DNA of 10,839 nucleotides, taken from Candidatus Pelethomonas intestinigallinarum. GTDB taxonomy: Bacteria > Bacillota > Clostridia > Oscillospirales > Oscillospiraceae. Both the position numbers and the translations under genes were made by a program. Position 1 is the stretch's first letter. Every line of letters begins with the position of its first letter. The notes beneath the pieces were generated by a model. That model did not search any database. It was not told where the DNA came from and was given only the letters and a program-made list of their open reading frames with translations. Location: the NCBI GenBank assembly GCA_018712665.1, contig DVGP01000151.1, forward strand, positions 1 to 10,839. Reading direction: 5' to 3'. Positions 1 to 5,624 of this stretch are shown one piece after another.

Positions 1-1
1 G

Positions 2-1057
2 GTGGAGGCGGAGGCATGCCTGCTGATGGAGAAGACCACCGGGGAGGTGCTCTACGCCGTCAACGAGCACGAGCCCCTGGAGCCCGCCAGCGTCACCAAG
101 ATCATGACCATCCTCCTGGTGATGGAGGCCATCGACAGCGGCCAGCTCCAGTACGGCGACGTGGTCACCGCCTCGGCCCACGCCTGCTCCATGGGCGGCA
201 GCCAGATCTGGCTGAAGGAGAATGAGCAGATGACGGTGGAGGATATGCTCAAGGCGGTGTGCGTGGCCTCCGCCAACGACTGCTCCGTGGCCCTGGCGGA
301 GCACCTGGCGGGCAGCGAGGCGGCGTTTGTGGAGCGGATGAACCAGCGGGCCGCGGAGCTGGGCATGGAGGATACGGTGTTCATGAATCCCACCGGCCTC
401 CCCGCCGAGGGACACGTCACCAGCGCCTACGACATCGCCCTGATGAGCCGTGAGCTGATCCTGAATCACCCGGATGTGCGGCGGTTCACCACCATCTGGA
501 TGGACACCCTCCGGAACGGGGAGTTCGGCCTGAGCAACACCAACAAGCTCATCCACAGCTATGAGGGGGCAACGGGGCTGAAGACCGGCAGCACCGACGG
601 GGCCCTCTACTGCCTGTCCGCCACAGCGGAGCGGGACGGCATGGAGCTCATCGCCGTGATCCTGAAGGCTCCCACCTCAGCCCAGCGCTTTGCCGGCGCC
701 CAGGCCCTCCTCAACTACGGCTTTGCCTCCTACGGGCTGGCAGAGATCCAGACCCCCGGGGACCTCTCTCCCATCCCCGTGCGCCTGGGGGCGGAAAAGG
801 CGGTGACGGCCCGGCTGGAGGGGGAGACCGCTCTGCTGGCGGCAAAGGAGAAGCTGGGGGCTCTGGAGACGGAGCTGACGATGGAGACGGAGCTCTCCGC
901 CCCGGTGGCGGAGGGGCAGGAGGTGGGCCGCCTCACCGTCACCAGCGGCGGGGAGACCTTGGCGGAATTCCCCCTGGTGGCGGACCGGGCGGTGGCCCGG
1001 CTGACCTACTGGCAGCTCCTCCAGCGGTGTATGCAGATGGCCTTCCTGGGCGGGTGA
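2..1057 (+). CDS. dacF: D-alanyl-D-alanine carboxypeptidase (PBP5/DacF family), 5' end missing
   Basis: Penicillin-binding serine peptidase that removes the terminal D-alanine from peptidoglycan pentapeptides outside the cytoplasmic membrane, limiting cross-linking. All three active-site motifs of the family are visible, numbering from the first in-window codon: SVTK at 30-33 (nucleophile S30), SAN at 90-92 and KTG at 194-196. After about residue 250 there is a beta-rich region fitting the PBP5 C-terminal domain, and the last 20 residues (ARLTYWQLLQRCMQMAFLGG) could form the amphipathic helix that anchors such enzymes to the membrane. The GTG at position 2 is not a credible start: no ribosome binding site or signal peptide is present and only about 29 residues precede the nucleophile, so the gene begins before the window. 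The family call is firm; dacF rather than another dac paralogue is inferred from Firmicutes usage. Confidence 0.93.
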   Translation: MEAEACLLMEKTTGEVLYAVNEHEPLEPASVTKIMTILLVMEAIDSGQLQYGDVVTASAHACSMGGSQIWLKENEQMTVEDMLKAVCVASANDCSVALAEHLAGSEAAFVERMNQRAAELGMEDTVFMNPTGLPAEGHVTSAYDIALMSRELILNHPDVRRFTTIWMDTLRNGEFGLSNTNKLIHSYEGATGLKTGSTDGALYCLSATAERDGMELIAVILKAPTSAQRFAGAQALLNYGFASYGLAEIQTPGDLSPIPVRLGAEKAVTARLEGETALLAAKEKLGALETELTMETELSAPVAEGQEVGRLTVTSGGETLAEFPLVADRAVARLTYWQLLQRCMQMAFLGG

Positions 1058-1088
1058 CAGTTTTTTCCGGCATGTCCCGGCCTATCCC

Positions 1089-1117
1089 TTGCCTGACGGA
1101 CGGCGGTGTGCTATACT
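1089..1117 (+). promoter_or_regulatory. Promoter of pgi
   Basis: TTGCCT (1089-1094), a 17-base spacer and TATACT (1112-1117), with TGC directly before the -10 box, giving an extended -10. Transcription should start near 1124, leaving a short leader before the pgi ribosome binding site. Confidence 0.8.
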
Positions 1118-1164
1118 TCTAGGCAGGATGATCCTATTTTTCTGCTCTAAGGAGGATATGTTCC

Positions 1165-2487
1165 ATGCTCAACATTGATCTTGCCAGCGCGTCTGTCAAT
1201 ACCGCCCCCTACGCCGAGAGACTGGCCCAGGCCCACACCTGGCTCCAGGAGGCCACCGGCCGGGGCAGCGACTTCGTGGGCTGGGTGAACCTGCCCCGGG
1301 ACTACGACAAGGAGGAGTTCGCCCGGATCCAGGCGGCGGCAAAGAAGATCCAGTCCGATAGCCGGGCCCTGGTGGTCATCGGCATCGGCGGCAGCTACCT
1401 GGGGGCCCGGGCGGCCATCGAGCTGCTGCGCTCCAACAACTACAACCTGCTCGAGAAGGATACCCCAAACATCTATTTTACCGGCAACGGCCTGTCCGGC
1501 GACAGCCTCCAGGAGGTCATGGACCTGCTGGGGGACCAGGATTTCTCCGTCAACGTCATCTCCAAGTCCGGCACCACCACCGAGCCCGCCGTGGCCTTCC
1601 GTTTCTTCAAGGCCATGCTGGAGAAGAAGTACGGCAAGGCGGAGGCCGCCAAGCGGATCTATGCCATCACCGACAAGGCCCGGGGAGCCCTGAAGTCCCT
1701 GGCCGACGCCGAGGGCTACGAGACCTTCGTGGTGCCCGACGACGTGGGCGGCCGCTACAGCGTCCTCACCGCCGTGGGCCTGCTGCCCATCGCCGTGGCC
1801 GGGGTGGACCTGGAGAAGCTCATGGCCGGCGCCGCCGATATGATGGAAACCTGCCGGAAGGCGGACCTTGCGTCCAATCCCGCCTGGCAGTACGCCGCCG
1901 CCCGCTCCGACCTCTACGCCCAGGGGAAGAAGATCGAGATCCTGGCGGGCTACGAGCCCCGGTTCCGGTTCTTCGCCGAGTGGTGGAAGCAGCTCTACGG
2001 CGAGAGCGAGGGCAAGGAGAACAAGGGCCTGTTCCCCGCCAGCGTGGAGTTCACCGCCGACCTCCACTCCATGGGCCAGTACATCCAGCAGGGTGAGCGG
2101 CACATGTTCGAGACCGTGGTCCGCTTCGGCCCCAGCCGCAGCAAGCTTCAGGTGCCCTACGACGAGGCCGACGGCGACGGGCTGAACTTCCTGGCCGGGA
2201 AGGACATGGACTTCATCGCCACCCAGGCCATGGACGGCACCCTCCTGGCCCACGTGGAGGGCGGAGTGCCCAACCTGATCGTCCGGGCGGGGAGCGTCGA
2301 CGCGTACACCTGCGGGGAGCTGATCTACTTCTTTGAGTACGCCTGCGGCCTGAGCGGGTACCTGCTGGGGGTGAACCCCTTCGACCAGCCCGGCGTGGAG
2401 GCATACAAGAAGAATATGTTCGCCCTCCTGGGCAAGCCCGGGTATGAGGAGATGGGCGCTGCCCTGCGGGAGAAGCTGGGCCGGTAA
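1165..2487 (+). CDS. pgi: Glucose-6-phosphate isomerase
   Basis: Cytoplasmic glycolytic/gluconeogenic enzyme interconverting glucose 6-phosphate and fructose 6-phosphate. The 440-residue protein has the usual length of the compact Firmicutes PGI (about 450). Visible family motifs: GIGGSYLGA at 73-81, the sugar-phosphate loop SKSGTTTEP at 133-141, GGRYS at 195-199, the GES block with probable catalytic E280, H301 in DLHSMGQ, and the C-terminal signature FDQPGVEAYKK with probable catalytic K415. The start ATG sits 8 bases after GGAGGA (1151-1156); an ATG at 1158 is out of frame and too close. It has its own promoter and is probably monocistronic. Oddity: the last 17 codons plus stop (2434-2487) recur at 2705-2758 with only synonymous changes, so the present C-terminus may have been supplied by an insertion or recombination event. 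Confidence 0.97.
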   Translation: MLNIDLASASVNTAPYAERLAQAHTWLQEATGRGSDFVGWVNLPRDYDKEEFARIQAAAKKIQSDSRALVVIGIGGSYLGARAAIELLRSNNYNLLEKDTPNIYFTGNGLSGDSLQEVMDLLGDQDFSVNVISKSGTTTEPAVAFRFFKAMLEKKYGKAEAAKRIYAITDKARGALKSLADAEGYETFVVPDDVGGRYSVLTAVGLLPIAVAGVDLEKLMAGAADMMETCRKADLASNPAWQYAAARSDLYAQGKKIEILAGYEPRFRFFAEWWKQLYGESEGKENKGLFPASVEFTADLHSMGQYIQQGERHMFETVVRFGPSRSKLQVPYDEADGDGLNFLAGKDMDFIATQAMDGTLLAHVEGGVPNLIVRAGSVDAYTCGELIYFFEYACGLSGYLLGVNPFDQPGVEAYKKNMFALLGKPGYEEMGAALREKLGR

Positions 2488-2702
2488 AGAACAGGCTCTA
2501 CGGGATGGGGCTTGCCCAGGTCCCGCCGCGGGAGCGGCGGTACGAGCGTTTTGCCGGCAGGCAAAACCTCGGCGCAAGGGCGGATGAACCGCGCAGCCGT
2601 CGGCAGCTTTGCTGCCCTACGGATGCGGCGTACCCCTTGCGGGTACTCCGCCCGCGCAAGTGAAAACAGAAAGGGGCCCCCGCGAGGCTGGCCTCGCGGG
2701 GA
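2488..2702. repeat. Hairpin cluster A: non-coding insert at the 3' end of pgi
   Basis: About 215 bases lie between the two copies of the pgi tail, with no credible gene and at least five consecutive hairpins. HP1: CCGCCGC/GCGGCGG, 2523-2540. HP2: GTTTTGCC/GGCAAAAC, 2548-2567, extended by CGAG/CTCG (2543-2571) with one bulge. HP3: GGCAGC/GCTGCC, 2602-2616, with outer CCGT/ACGG pairing (2597-2622). HP4: GTACCC/GGGTAC, 2630-2646, with outer GCGG/CCGC (2625-2651). HP5: CCCCGCGAGG/CCTCGCGGGG, 2678-2701, ending directly against the second tail copy. No T-run follows any stem, so these are not ordinary terminators. Parts resemble clusters B and C in this window, suggesting a dispersed palindromic repeat family. 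I do not recognise a named family. Exact outer borders are inferred from the flanking duplication. Confidence 0.7.
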
Positions 2703-2758
2703 GCAAGCCCGGGTACGAGGAGATGGGCGCGGCTCTGCGGGAGAAGCTGGGGCGGTGA
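2703..2758 (+). pseudogene. Displaced second copy of the pgi 3' end
   Basis: Fifty-six bases match 2432-2487, the end of pgi, at an offset of 271. This copy encodes the same 17 residues, KPGYEEMGAALREKLGR, followed by a stop. Five positions differ and all are silent: TAT/TAC, GCT/GCG, GCC/GCT, GGC/GGG and the stop TAA/TGA. The longest identical block is 17 bases (2464-2480 and 2735-2751). This copy has no start codon or ribosome binding site and lies on the terminator side, so it may be the original chromosomal tail, with the tail now used by pgi brought in by the insert. It is not translated as part of any gene I can support. Confidence 0.85.
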
Positions 2759-2802
2759 TCAGCCAAGCCTCCCGGTAAGCGCAAGCCTTTTGGATCATTT
2801 CC

Positions 2803-2842
2803 TGGCGGCGGACGCGGTCGCGTCCGCCGCCATTTTACATTT
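2803..2842 (+). terminator. Probable pgi terminator
   Basis: A perfect 13-bp stem (TGGCGGCGGACGC, 2803-2815, with its complement 2820-2832) around GGTC, followed by TTTTACATTT. The T-run is imperfect, but the stem is very strong and it is the only terminator-like structure between pgi and the next promoter. It lies 45 bases after the displaced pgi tail, so it probably terminated pgi before the insert arrived. Confidence 0.7.
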
Positions 2843-2890
2843 CCCAAATAAAAACAAGCTGTTAAATTTTGCAAAAACTGATTTTTCCCG

Positions 2891-2919
2891 TTGTGTTTCT
2901 GCCACGCCTGTGGTATTCT
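2891..2919 (+). promoter_or_regulatory. Promoter of the small P-loop gene
   Basis: TTGTGT (2891-2896), 17 bases, TATTCT (2914-2919), with TGG directly before the -10 box. The surrounding 2833-2950 is noticeably AT-richer than the rest of the window. The -35 box is weak; the extended -10 supports the call. Confidence 0.65.
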
Positions 2920-2971
2920 GATAGTACCGATAGAGATTTACCGCCTATCTGTAAAAAAGGAGTGATTTCAT

Positions 2972-3382
2972 ATGGTTAGACTGATTATGAGCGGTTCCGG
3001 TGAGGGCAAGACCAAGCAGCTTTTGGAGCTGATGAACAGTTCCGCCGAGACCGAGGCCGGGTGCATGGTATGTATTGAGCCCGCCCGCAACATGAGCTAT
3101 AACCTCCGGCATCAGACTCGTCTGGTGGACGCGTCCGAATATGATTTGGGCAGCTTTGCGTCCCTGCGGGGATTTATCTGCGGGCTGTATGCCGGCAACT
3201 ATGATATTTCCCATATCTTCATTGACAACCTGTGCAAGGTCGTCGGCAGCAGCGATGACCACCAGGTGGATGAGTTCCTGACTTGGCTGGACGGCTTCAC
3301 CGCCCGCCTGGGGATCAAGGCCACCATCACCATCAGCGCCAACCCCGACACTGCCACCGACACCATGCGCCGTTTCATGTAA
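2972..3382 (+). CDS. Small stand-alone P-loop NTPase-like protein of unknown function
   Basis: A 136-residue soluble protein starting 9 bases after AAGGAG (2957-2962). Residues 7-14 (SGSGEGKT) form a Walker A loop at the very N-terminus in which the usual first glycine is serine. A short hydrophobic strand ending in aspartate, HIFID (81-85), fits Walker B, and ITISANPD (119-126) looks like a later core strand. No fused effector, membrane or DNA-binding domain is evident, so the protein is essentially a minimal nucleotide-binding fold. From memory, similar small Clostridia proteins are usually annotated as hypothetical or ATP-binding, sometimes misnamed after PilT; I assign no specific role. 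It is monocistronic, with its own promoter and a strong terminator, which suggests an independent housekeeping function. Nucleotide binding is an inference from motifs. Confidence 0.85.
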   Translation: MVRLIMSGSGEGKTKQLLELMNSSAETEAGCMVCIEPARNMSYNLRHQTRLVDASEYDLGSFASLRGFICGLYAGNYDISHIFIDNLCKVVGSSDDHQVDEFLTWLDGFTARLGIKATITISANPDTATDTMRRFM

Positions 3383-3396
3383 GAGTGTCAGATACA

Positions 3397-3429
3397 GGCC
3401 GCCGTCTCCTCGGAGACGGCGGCCTTTTT
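3397..3429 (+). terminator. Terminator of the P-loop gene
   Basis: A perfect 13-bp stem (GGCCGCCGTCTCC, 3397-3409, complement 3412-3424) followed by TTTTT (3425-3429). It begins 14 bases after the P-loop stop codon. The converging minus-strand gene ends at 3439; in that direction no T-run follows the stem, so it works best on the plus strand. Confidence 0.92.
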
Positions 3430-3438
3430 GCGGAAATG

Positions 3439-3876
3439 TTACTTTTTACGGCGGATTTTATCCCGGAGATACGCGACCAGCAGGCAAGCGGGAAAGGAGA
3501 GAAGAATGGCGATTGTTCCAAGGACCAGTACTGTGCCTGCTTGCCAGAGGGAATAGACGGCGATGGTCAGAGCGGCCAGGGAGAAGAGGGCGGCTAGGCC
3601 CGCCGCGGCGGCGGAGGCCATTTCCCGGCTGAGGGGGCGGTTCCCCGGGCTGGATCTTTGCCAGCTGCCGCTGGTGAACATCGACAGGACAGACAGCAGC
3701 GAAAGCCCCCACAGCATCCACGGCTCCGCAAAGCCGTTGGGGACCCCTCCGCTGCCCCAGTGTATGGCGACAGGACCGGCAGAGCAGACCGTCACTACAC
3801 CGGAGGCGGCGACAGAAGCGGCGGCCCAGACCAGGGCTAGGACGCGCCAGAGCTTTACCGGCGGCAAGCGAAACAT
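3439..3876 (-). CDS. Small four-helix membrane protein, DUF1648-like
   Basis: A 145-residue membrane protein. Hydrophobic segments lie at about 10-32, 52-68, 86-110 and 115-137, ending in a positively charged tail (LRDKIRRKK) likely to be cytoplasmic. Between the first two helices, GPVAIHWGSGGVPNGFAEPW (34-53) resembles the conserved loop of DUF1648 proteins, which include the N-terminal part of the Bacillus SdpI immunity protein (a pattern like IPxHWNxxGxPD). The ATG lies 7 bases after AGGAGG on the minus strand. A near-perfect promoter lies upstream, divergent from the 89-residue gene. The function is unknown; resemblance to an SdpI segment does not by itself indicate immunity, since many DUF1648 proteins have no partner toxin and none is visible here. 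Confidence 0.8.
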   Translation of the reverse strand: MFRLPPVKLWRVLALVWAAASVAASGVVTVCSAGPVAIHWGSGGVPNGFAEPWMLWGLSLLSVLSMFTSGSWQRSSPGNRPLSREMASAAAAGLAALFSLAALTIAVYSLWQAGTVLVLGTIAILLSFPACLLVAYLRDKIRRKK

Positions 3877-3917
3877 AGGCCGGCCTCCTCTCCATCCGCA
3901 AACATTCTTCCTGCGTC

Positions 3918-3946
3918 ATTATAGCACCCCCGGGGCGCCGCCGCAA
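3918..3946 (-). promoter_or_regulatory. Promoter of the DUF1648-like gene
   Basis: Read on the minus strand: TTGCGG (3946-3941), 17 bases, a consensus TATAAT (3923-3918), with TGC directly before the -10 box. Confidence 0.82.
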
Positions 3947-3962
3947 CAGGACCGTTGGGGAA

Positions 3963-3991
3963 TTGACAAAACCGTTCAAAGCAGCTAAAAT
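3963..3991 (+). promoter_or_regulatory. Promoter of the 89-residue protein gene
   Basis: Consensus TTGACA (3963-3968), 17 bases, TAAAAT (3986-3991). It diverges from the minus-strand promoter, the two -35 boxes being only 16 bases apart, so RNA polymerase binding at the two promoters may interfere. Confidence 0.85.
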
Positions 3992-4000
3992 GAAGGAAAA

Positions 4001-4012
4001 TTTCCGCGGAAA
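4001..4012. promoter_or_regulatory. 12-base palindrome overlapping the ribosome binding site
   Basis: TTTCCGCGGAAA is a perfect palindrome just downstream of the expected transcription start (about 3998), and its last bases overlap AAGGAGG (4011-4017). An alternative pairing, GGAAA (3995-3999) with TTTCC (4001-4005), excludes it. It could be an operator or a weak leader structure affecting translation; the sequence alone does not decide. Confidence 0.35.
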
Positions 4013-4024
4013 GGAGGCTCCGCC

Positions 4025-4294
4025 ATGTATCAGATCGTGCGCATCACGGACCGGGAGGGCGTGGCTAAGGCCGACAGCGCGGATCGGGAGCGGCTGGGCT
4101 GCATCGGGGAGGCCAAGATGGACGAGGGCTGCGTGCTCATCCACTGCCGGTACGACCGCCGGGGAGACCCCTGCGACAAGTACATCCGCACCAGCCTGGT
4201 CCAGTCCTGGAAGAAGGACAAGGAGACCGGCCGCATTGTGGTGGAGACGGTCAACAGCGTCTACTACCTGGACCCGGTGAAGACCGGCGTGTGA
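4025..4294 (+). CDS. Conserved-looking 89-residue hypothetical protein with four cysteines
   Basis: I do not recognise this gene's function. The start ATG is 7 bases after a full AAGGAGG and a consensus promoter lies upstream, so it is well supported as a real, probably well expressed gene. The protein is soluble, charged and predicted mostly beta, with cysteines at 26, 36, 41 and 50 (LGC, EGC, HCRY, DPCDKY) that could bind metal, although the spacing matches no standard zinc ribbon. The C-terminal stretch TSLVQSW...IVVETVNSVYYLDP (57-84) reads as alternating strands. No signal peptide or membrane segment is present. It is monocistronic, with a terminator immediately downstream. Confidence 0.8.
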   Translation: MYQIVRITDREGVAKADSADRERLGCIGEAKMDEGCVLIHCRYDRRGDPCDKYIRTSLVQSWKKDKETGRIVVETVNSVYYLDPVKTGV

Positions 4295-4302
4295 GCGAAA
4301 GG

Positions 4303-4338
4303 AAAAAGGCCCGCTGCCTTGATCGCAGCGGGCCCTTT
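4303..4338. terminator. Bidirectional terminator between convergent genes
   Basis: A stem GGCCCGCTGC (4308-4317) with its complement (4325-4334) and a 7-base loop. On the plus strand CTTT follows; on the minus strand the stem is followed by TTTTT (complement of 4303-4307). It serves the 89-residue gene ending at 4294 and the minus-strand SLH gene ending at 4347, and is stronger for the latter. Confidence 0.85.
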
Positions 4339-4346
4339 GCATCCGG

Positions 4347-5393
4347 TCAGATCATCATATAGCGGGTCACGCCGAAGAGCCTTGCCAGCTGGAGCTTGGC
4401 CGCCAGGCTCTCCTCGCTCTGGTACCAGACGGTGGCGGTCTGGTAGCTGTTGGGGGTGTAGATGCAGTAGGCGCTCTCATACCGCTCGGAGTAGTAGGTC
4501 CTGGTCCCGTCCCGGGCCAGGATCTCCGACACCTCGTCGGCGGAGAGACTGTCGGTGGAGAGGAGCTCCCCGTTGGATACCAGCGTCCGCACCCCGCCGC
4601 CGGTGAGGCACAGCACCGCGCCGGAGAGGTCCGACCCCCGGTTTTTCATCTCCCGCAGGGTGGCGTAGAGCTCCGCGATAGGCTCCAAAGGCGTGGTGGG
4701 AACAGACTGGCCGGCGGATGCCTGGGGAGTATCCACAGTGATCCGAACGCGGCTGCCGGAGGAGGCCAGGCGGGTGGAGGCGGCGTAGAGCCGGTCATAG
4801 ACCCGTACCAGCATGGCGGCGGCCTGCTCCCGGGTGGCGGTCTGGTCGGGGGCGAAGCGGCCGTCCCCTACGCCGCCCGCGATCCCCAGGTCGTAGGCGA
4901 TGGTGATGTACCCCCGGTTGGTGGTCATATCGGTGAAGGGGGAGCTGTAGCCGCTGGCCGTCCCCGCCAGGGAGGCGTAGCCCAGGGCCCGGACCAGCAT
5001 GACCGCCATCTCCTCACGGGTGATGTTGTCCGTGGGGCGGAAGGTGCGGCTGGTGGCGGTCACCGCGCCGTTTGCCAGGGCGGTCTCCACGGCGGCGTAG
5101 AACCACCGGTGGGGCTCCACGTCGGTGAAGGCGGGCGTGCTGGGGGAGACCTCGTCCCAGCCGAACAGCCGCACCAGGGCGGTGACAAAGGCGGCCCGGG
5201 TGATGGGCTGTCCCCGGCCGAAGAGGCCGTCGCCGACGCCCTGGAACAGGCCCAGCTCCGTGGCGCGGGCCACGCTCTCCTCGGACCAGTGACCGGATGG
5301 GATGTCGCTGTAGCCGGCGGAGGCAGCCTGGGCTGGCGCGGTGGAGAAGAACAGGCACAGGGCCAGAAACAGAGATAAAATAGCGCGTTTCAT
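4347..5393 (-). CDS. Exported protein with three S-layer-homology domains and a short GH18-tail-like C-terminus
   Basis: The start is the ATG at 5393, 8 bases after AAGGAG on the minus strand; an in-frame ATG at 5471 has no ribosome binding site and overlaps the -35 box. The 348-residue product opens with a signal peptide (MKRAILSLFLALCLFFSTAPAQA, cleavage near residue 23-26). Three SLH repeats follow at about 27-80, 87-140 and 150-205, each with the F/YxDxxxxxW/Y...A entry and the P-x-xxxTRxxxAxxLxR exit; such domains bind secondary cell-wall polymer and anchor proteins to the surface. Residues 206-240 are a linker. Residues 240-348 resemble the last strands of a glycoside hydrolase 18 barrel (YWSxRY-like TYYSERYESAY and VWYQSEESLAAKLQLARLFGV), but the acidic DxxDxDxE catalytic motif is absent, so no hydrolase activity is predicted. 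The protein ends abruptly at YMMI. Confidence 0.88.
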   Translation of the reverse strand: MKRAILSLFLALCLFFSTAPAQAASAGYSDIPSGHWSEESVARATELGLFQGVGDGLFGRGQPITRAAFVTALVRLFGWDEVSPSTPAFTDVEPHRWFYAAVETALANGAVTATSRTFRPTDNITREEMAVMLVRALGYASLAGTASGYSSPFTDMTTNRGYITIAYDLGIAGGVGDGRFAPDQTATREQAAAMLVRVYDRLYAASTRLASSGSRVRITVDTPQASAGQSVPTTPLEPIAELYATLREMKNRGSDLSGAVLCLTGGGVRTLVSNGELLSTDSLSADEVSEILARDGTRTYYSERYESAYCIYTPNSYQTATVWYQSEESLAAKLQLARLFGVTRYMMI

Positions 5394-5442
5394 GGATAAA
5401 ACTCCTTCTTTGTTGCTAGCTGCTGATGGTAAAACCGGGCCT

Positions 5443-5471
5443 ATTGTAGCAGACTTTTTTTCCCCCGTCAA
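5443..5471 (-). promoter_or_regulatory. Promoter of the SLH gene
   Basis: Minus strand: TTGACG (5471-5466), 17 bases, TACAAT (5448-5443), with TGC directly before the -10 box. Transcription starts roughly 43 bases upstream of the ATG. Confidence 0.83.
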
Positions 5472-5522
5472 ATCTGGGGCGGCAAAAAAGACGGCATTCC
5501 CAAATTTTCCCGCCTCACGGTC

Positions 5523-5551
5523 TTTACCTTTTCTCGGGTTTTTGCTATAAT
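5523..5551 (+). promoter_or_regulatory. Promoter of the recJ-rel operon
   Basis: TTTACC (5523-5528), 17 bases, consensus TATAAT (5546-5551) with TGC directly before it. It diverges from the SLH promoter, with about 51 bases between the -35 boxes. The leader to the recJ start is about 67 bases; no riboswitch or attenuator is evident in it. Confidence 0.8.
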
Positions 5552-5624
5552 AATAAAGTTATTTTGACGAATTGCGCCCTGGAGCTCCGGGGCGGCGAAC
5601 CAGCCCGGGAAGGAGGTGGTCCCC

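Noticed and set aside
1058..1088. CCGG...CCGG near 1069-1082 as a terminator for dacF
   Set aside because: The stem is only 4 bp and the T-run precedes it instead of following, so it is not a plus-strand terminator.
1147..2577. 476-codon minus-strand open frame opposite pgi
   Set aside because: Antisense shadow with biased composition; pgi on the other strand is certain.
2488..2702. CRISPR array or tRNA in the insert after pgi
   Set aside because: The stems differ from each other, there are no equal-length direct repeats with spacers, and no cloverleaf with a T-loop could be found.
2512..2778. 88-codon open frame through the insert after pgi
   Set aside because: Arginine/glycine-rich translation of hairpin DNA, no ribosome binding site, and it reads the displaced pgi tail in the wrong frame.
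2325..2874. Two minus-strand open frames sharing the peptide RPSFSRRAAPISSYPG
   Set aside because: The shared peptide is only the antisense reading of the two copies of the pgi tail; it is evidence of the duplication, not of a protein family.
3439..4294. DUF1648-like protein plus divergent small protein as a toxin-immunity pair
   Set aside because: The only link is a weak resemblance of one loop to SdpI; the 89-residue protein has no signal peptide, hydrophobic segment or toxin feature.
5394..5471. Upstream ATG at 5471 as start of the SLH gene
   Set aside because: It would place 26 residues ahead of a clear signal peptide, overlaps the -35 box and has no ribosome binding site, whereas the ATG at 5393 has AAGGAG at correct spacing.
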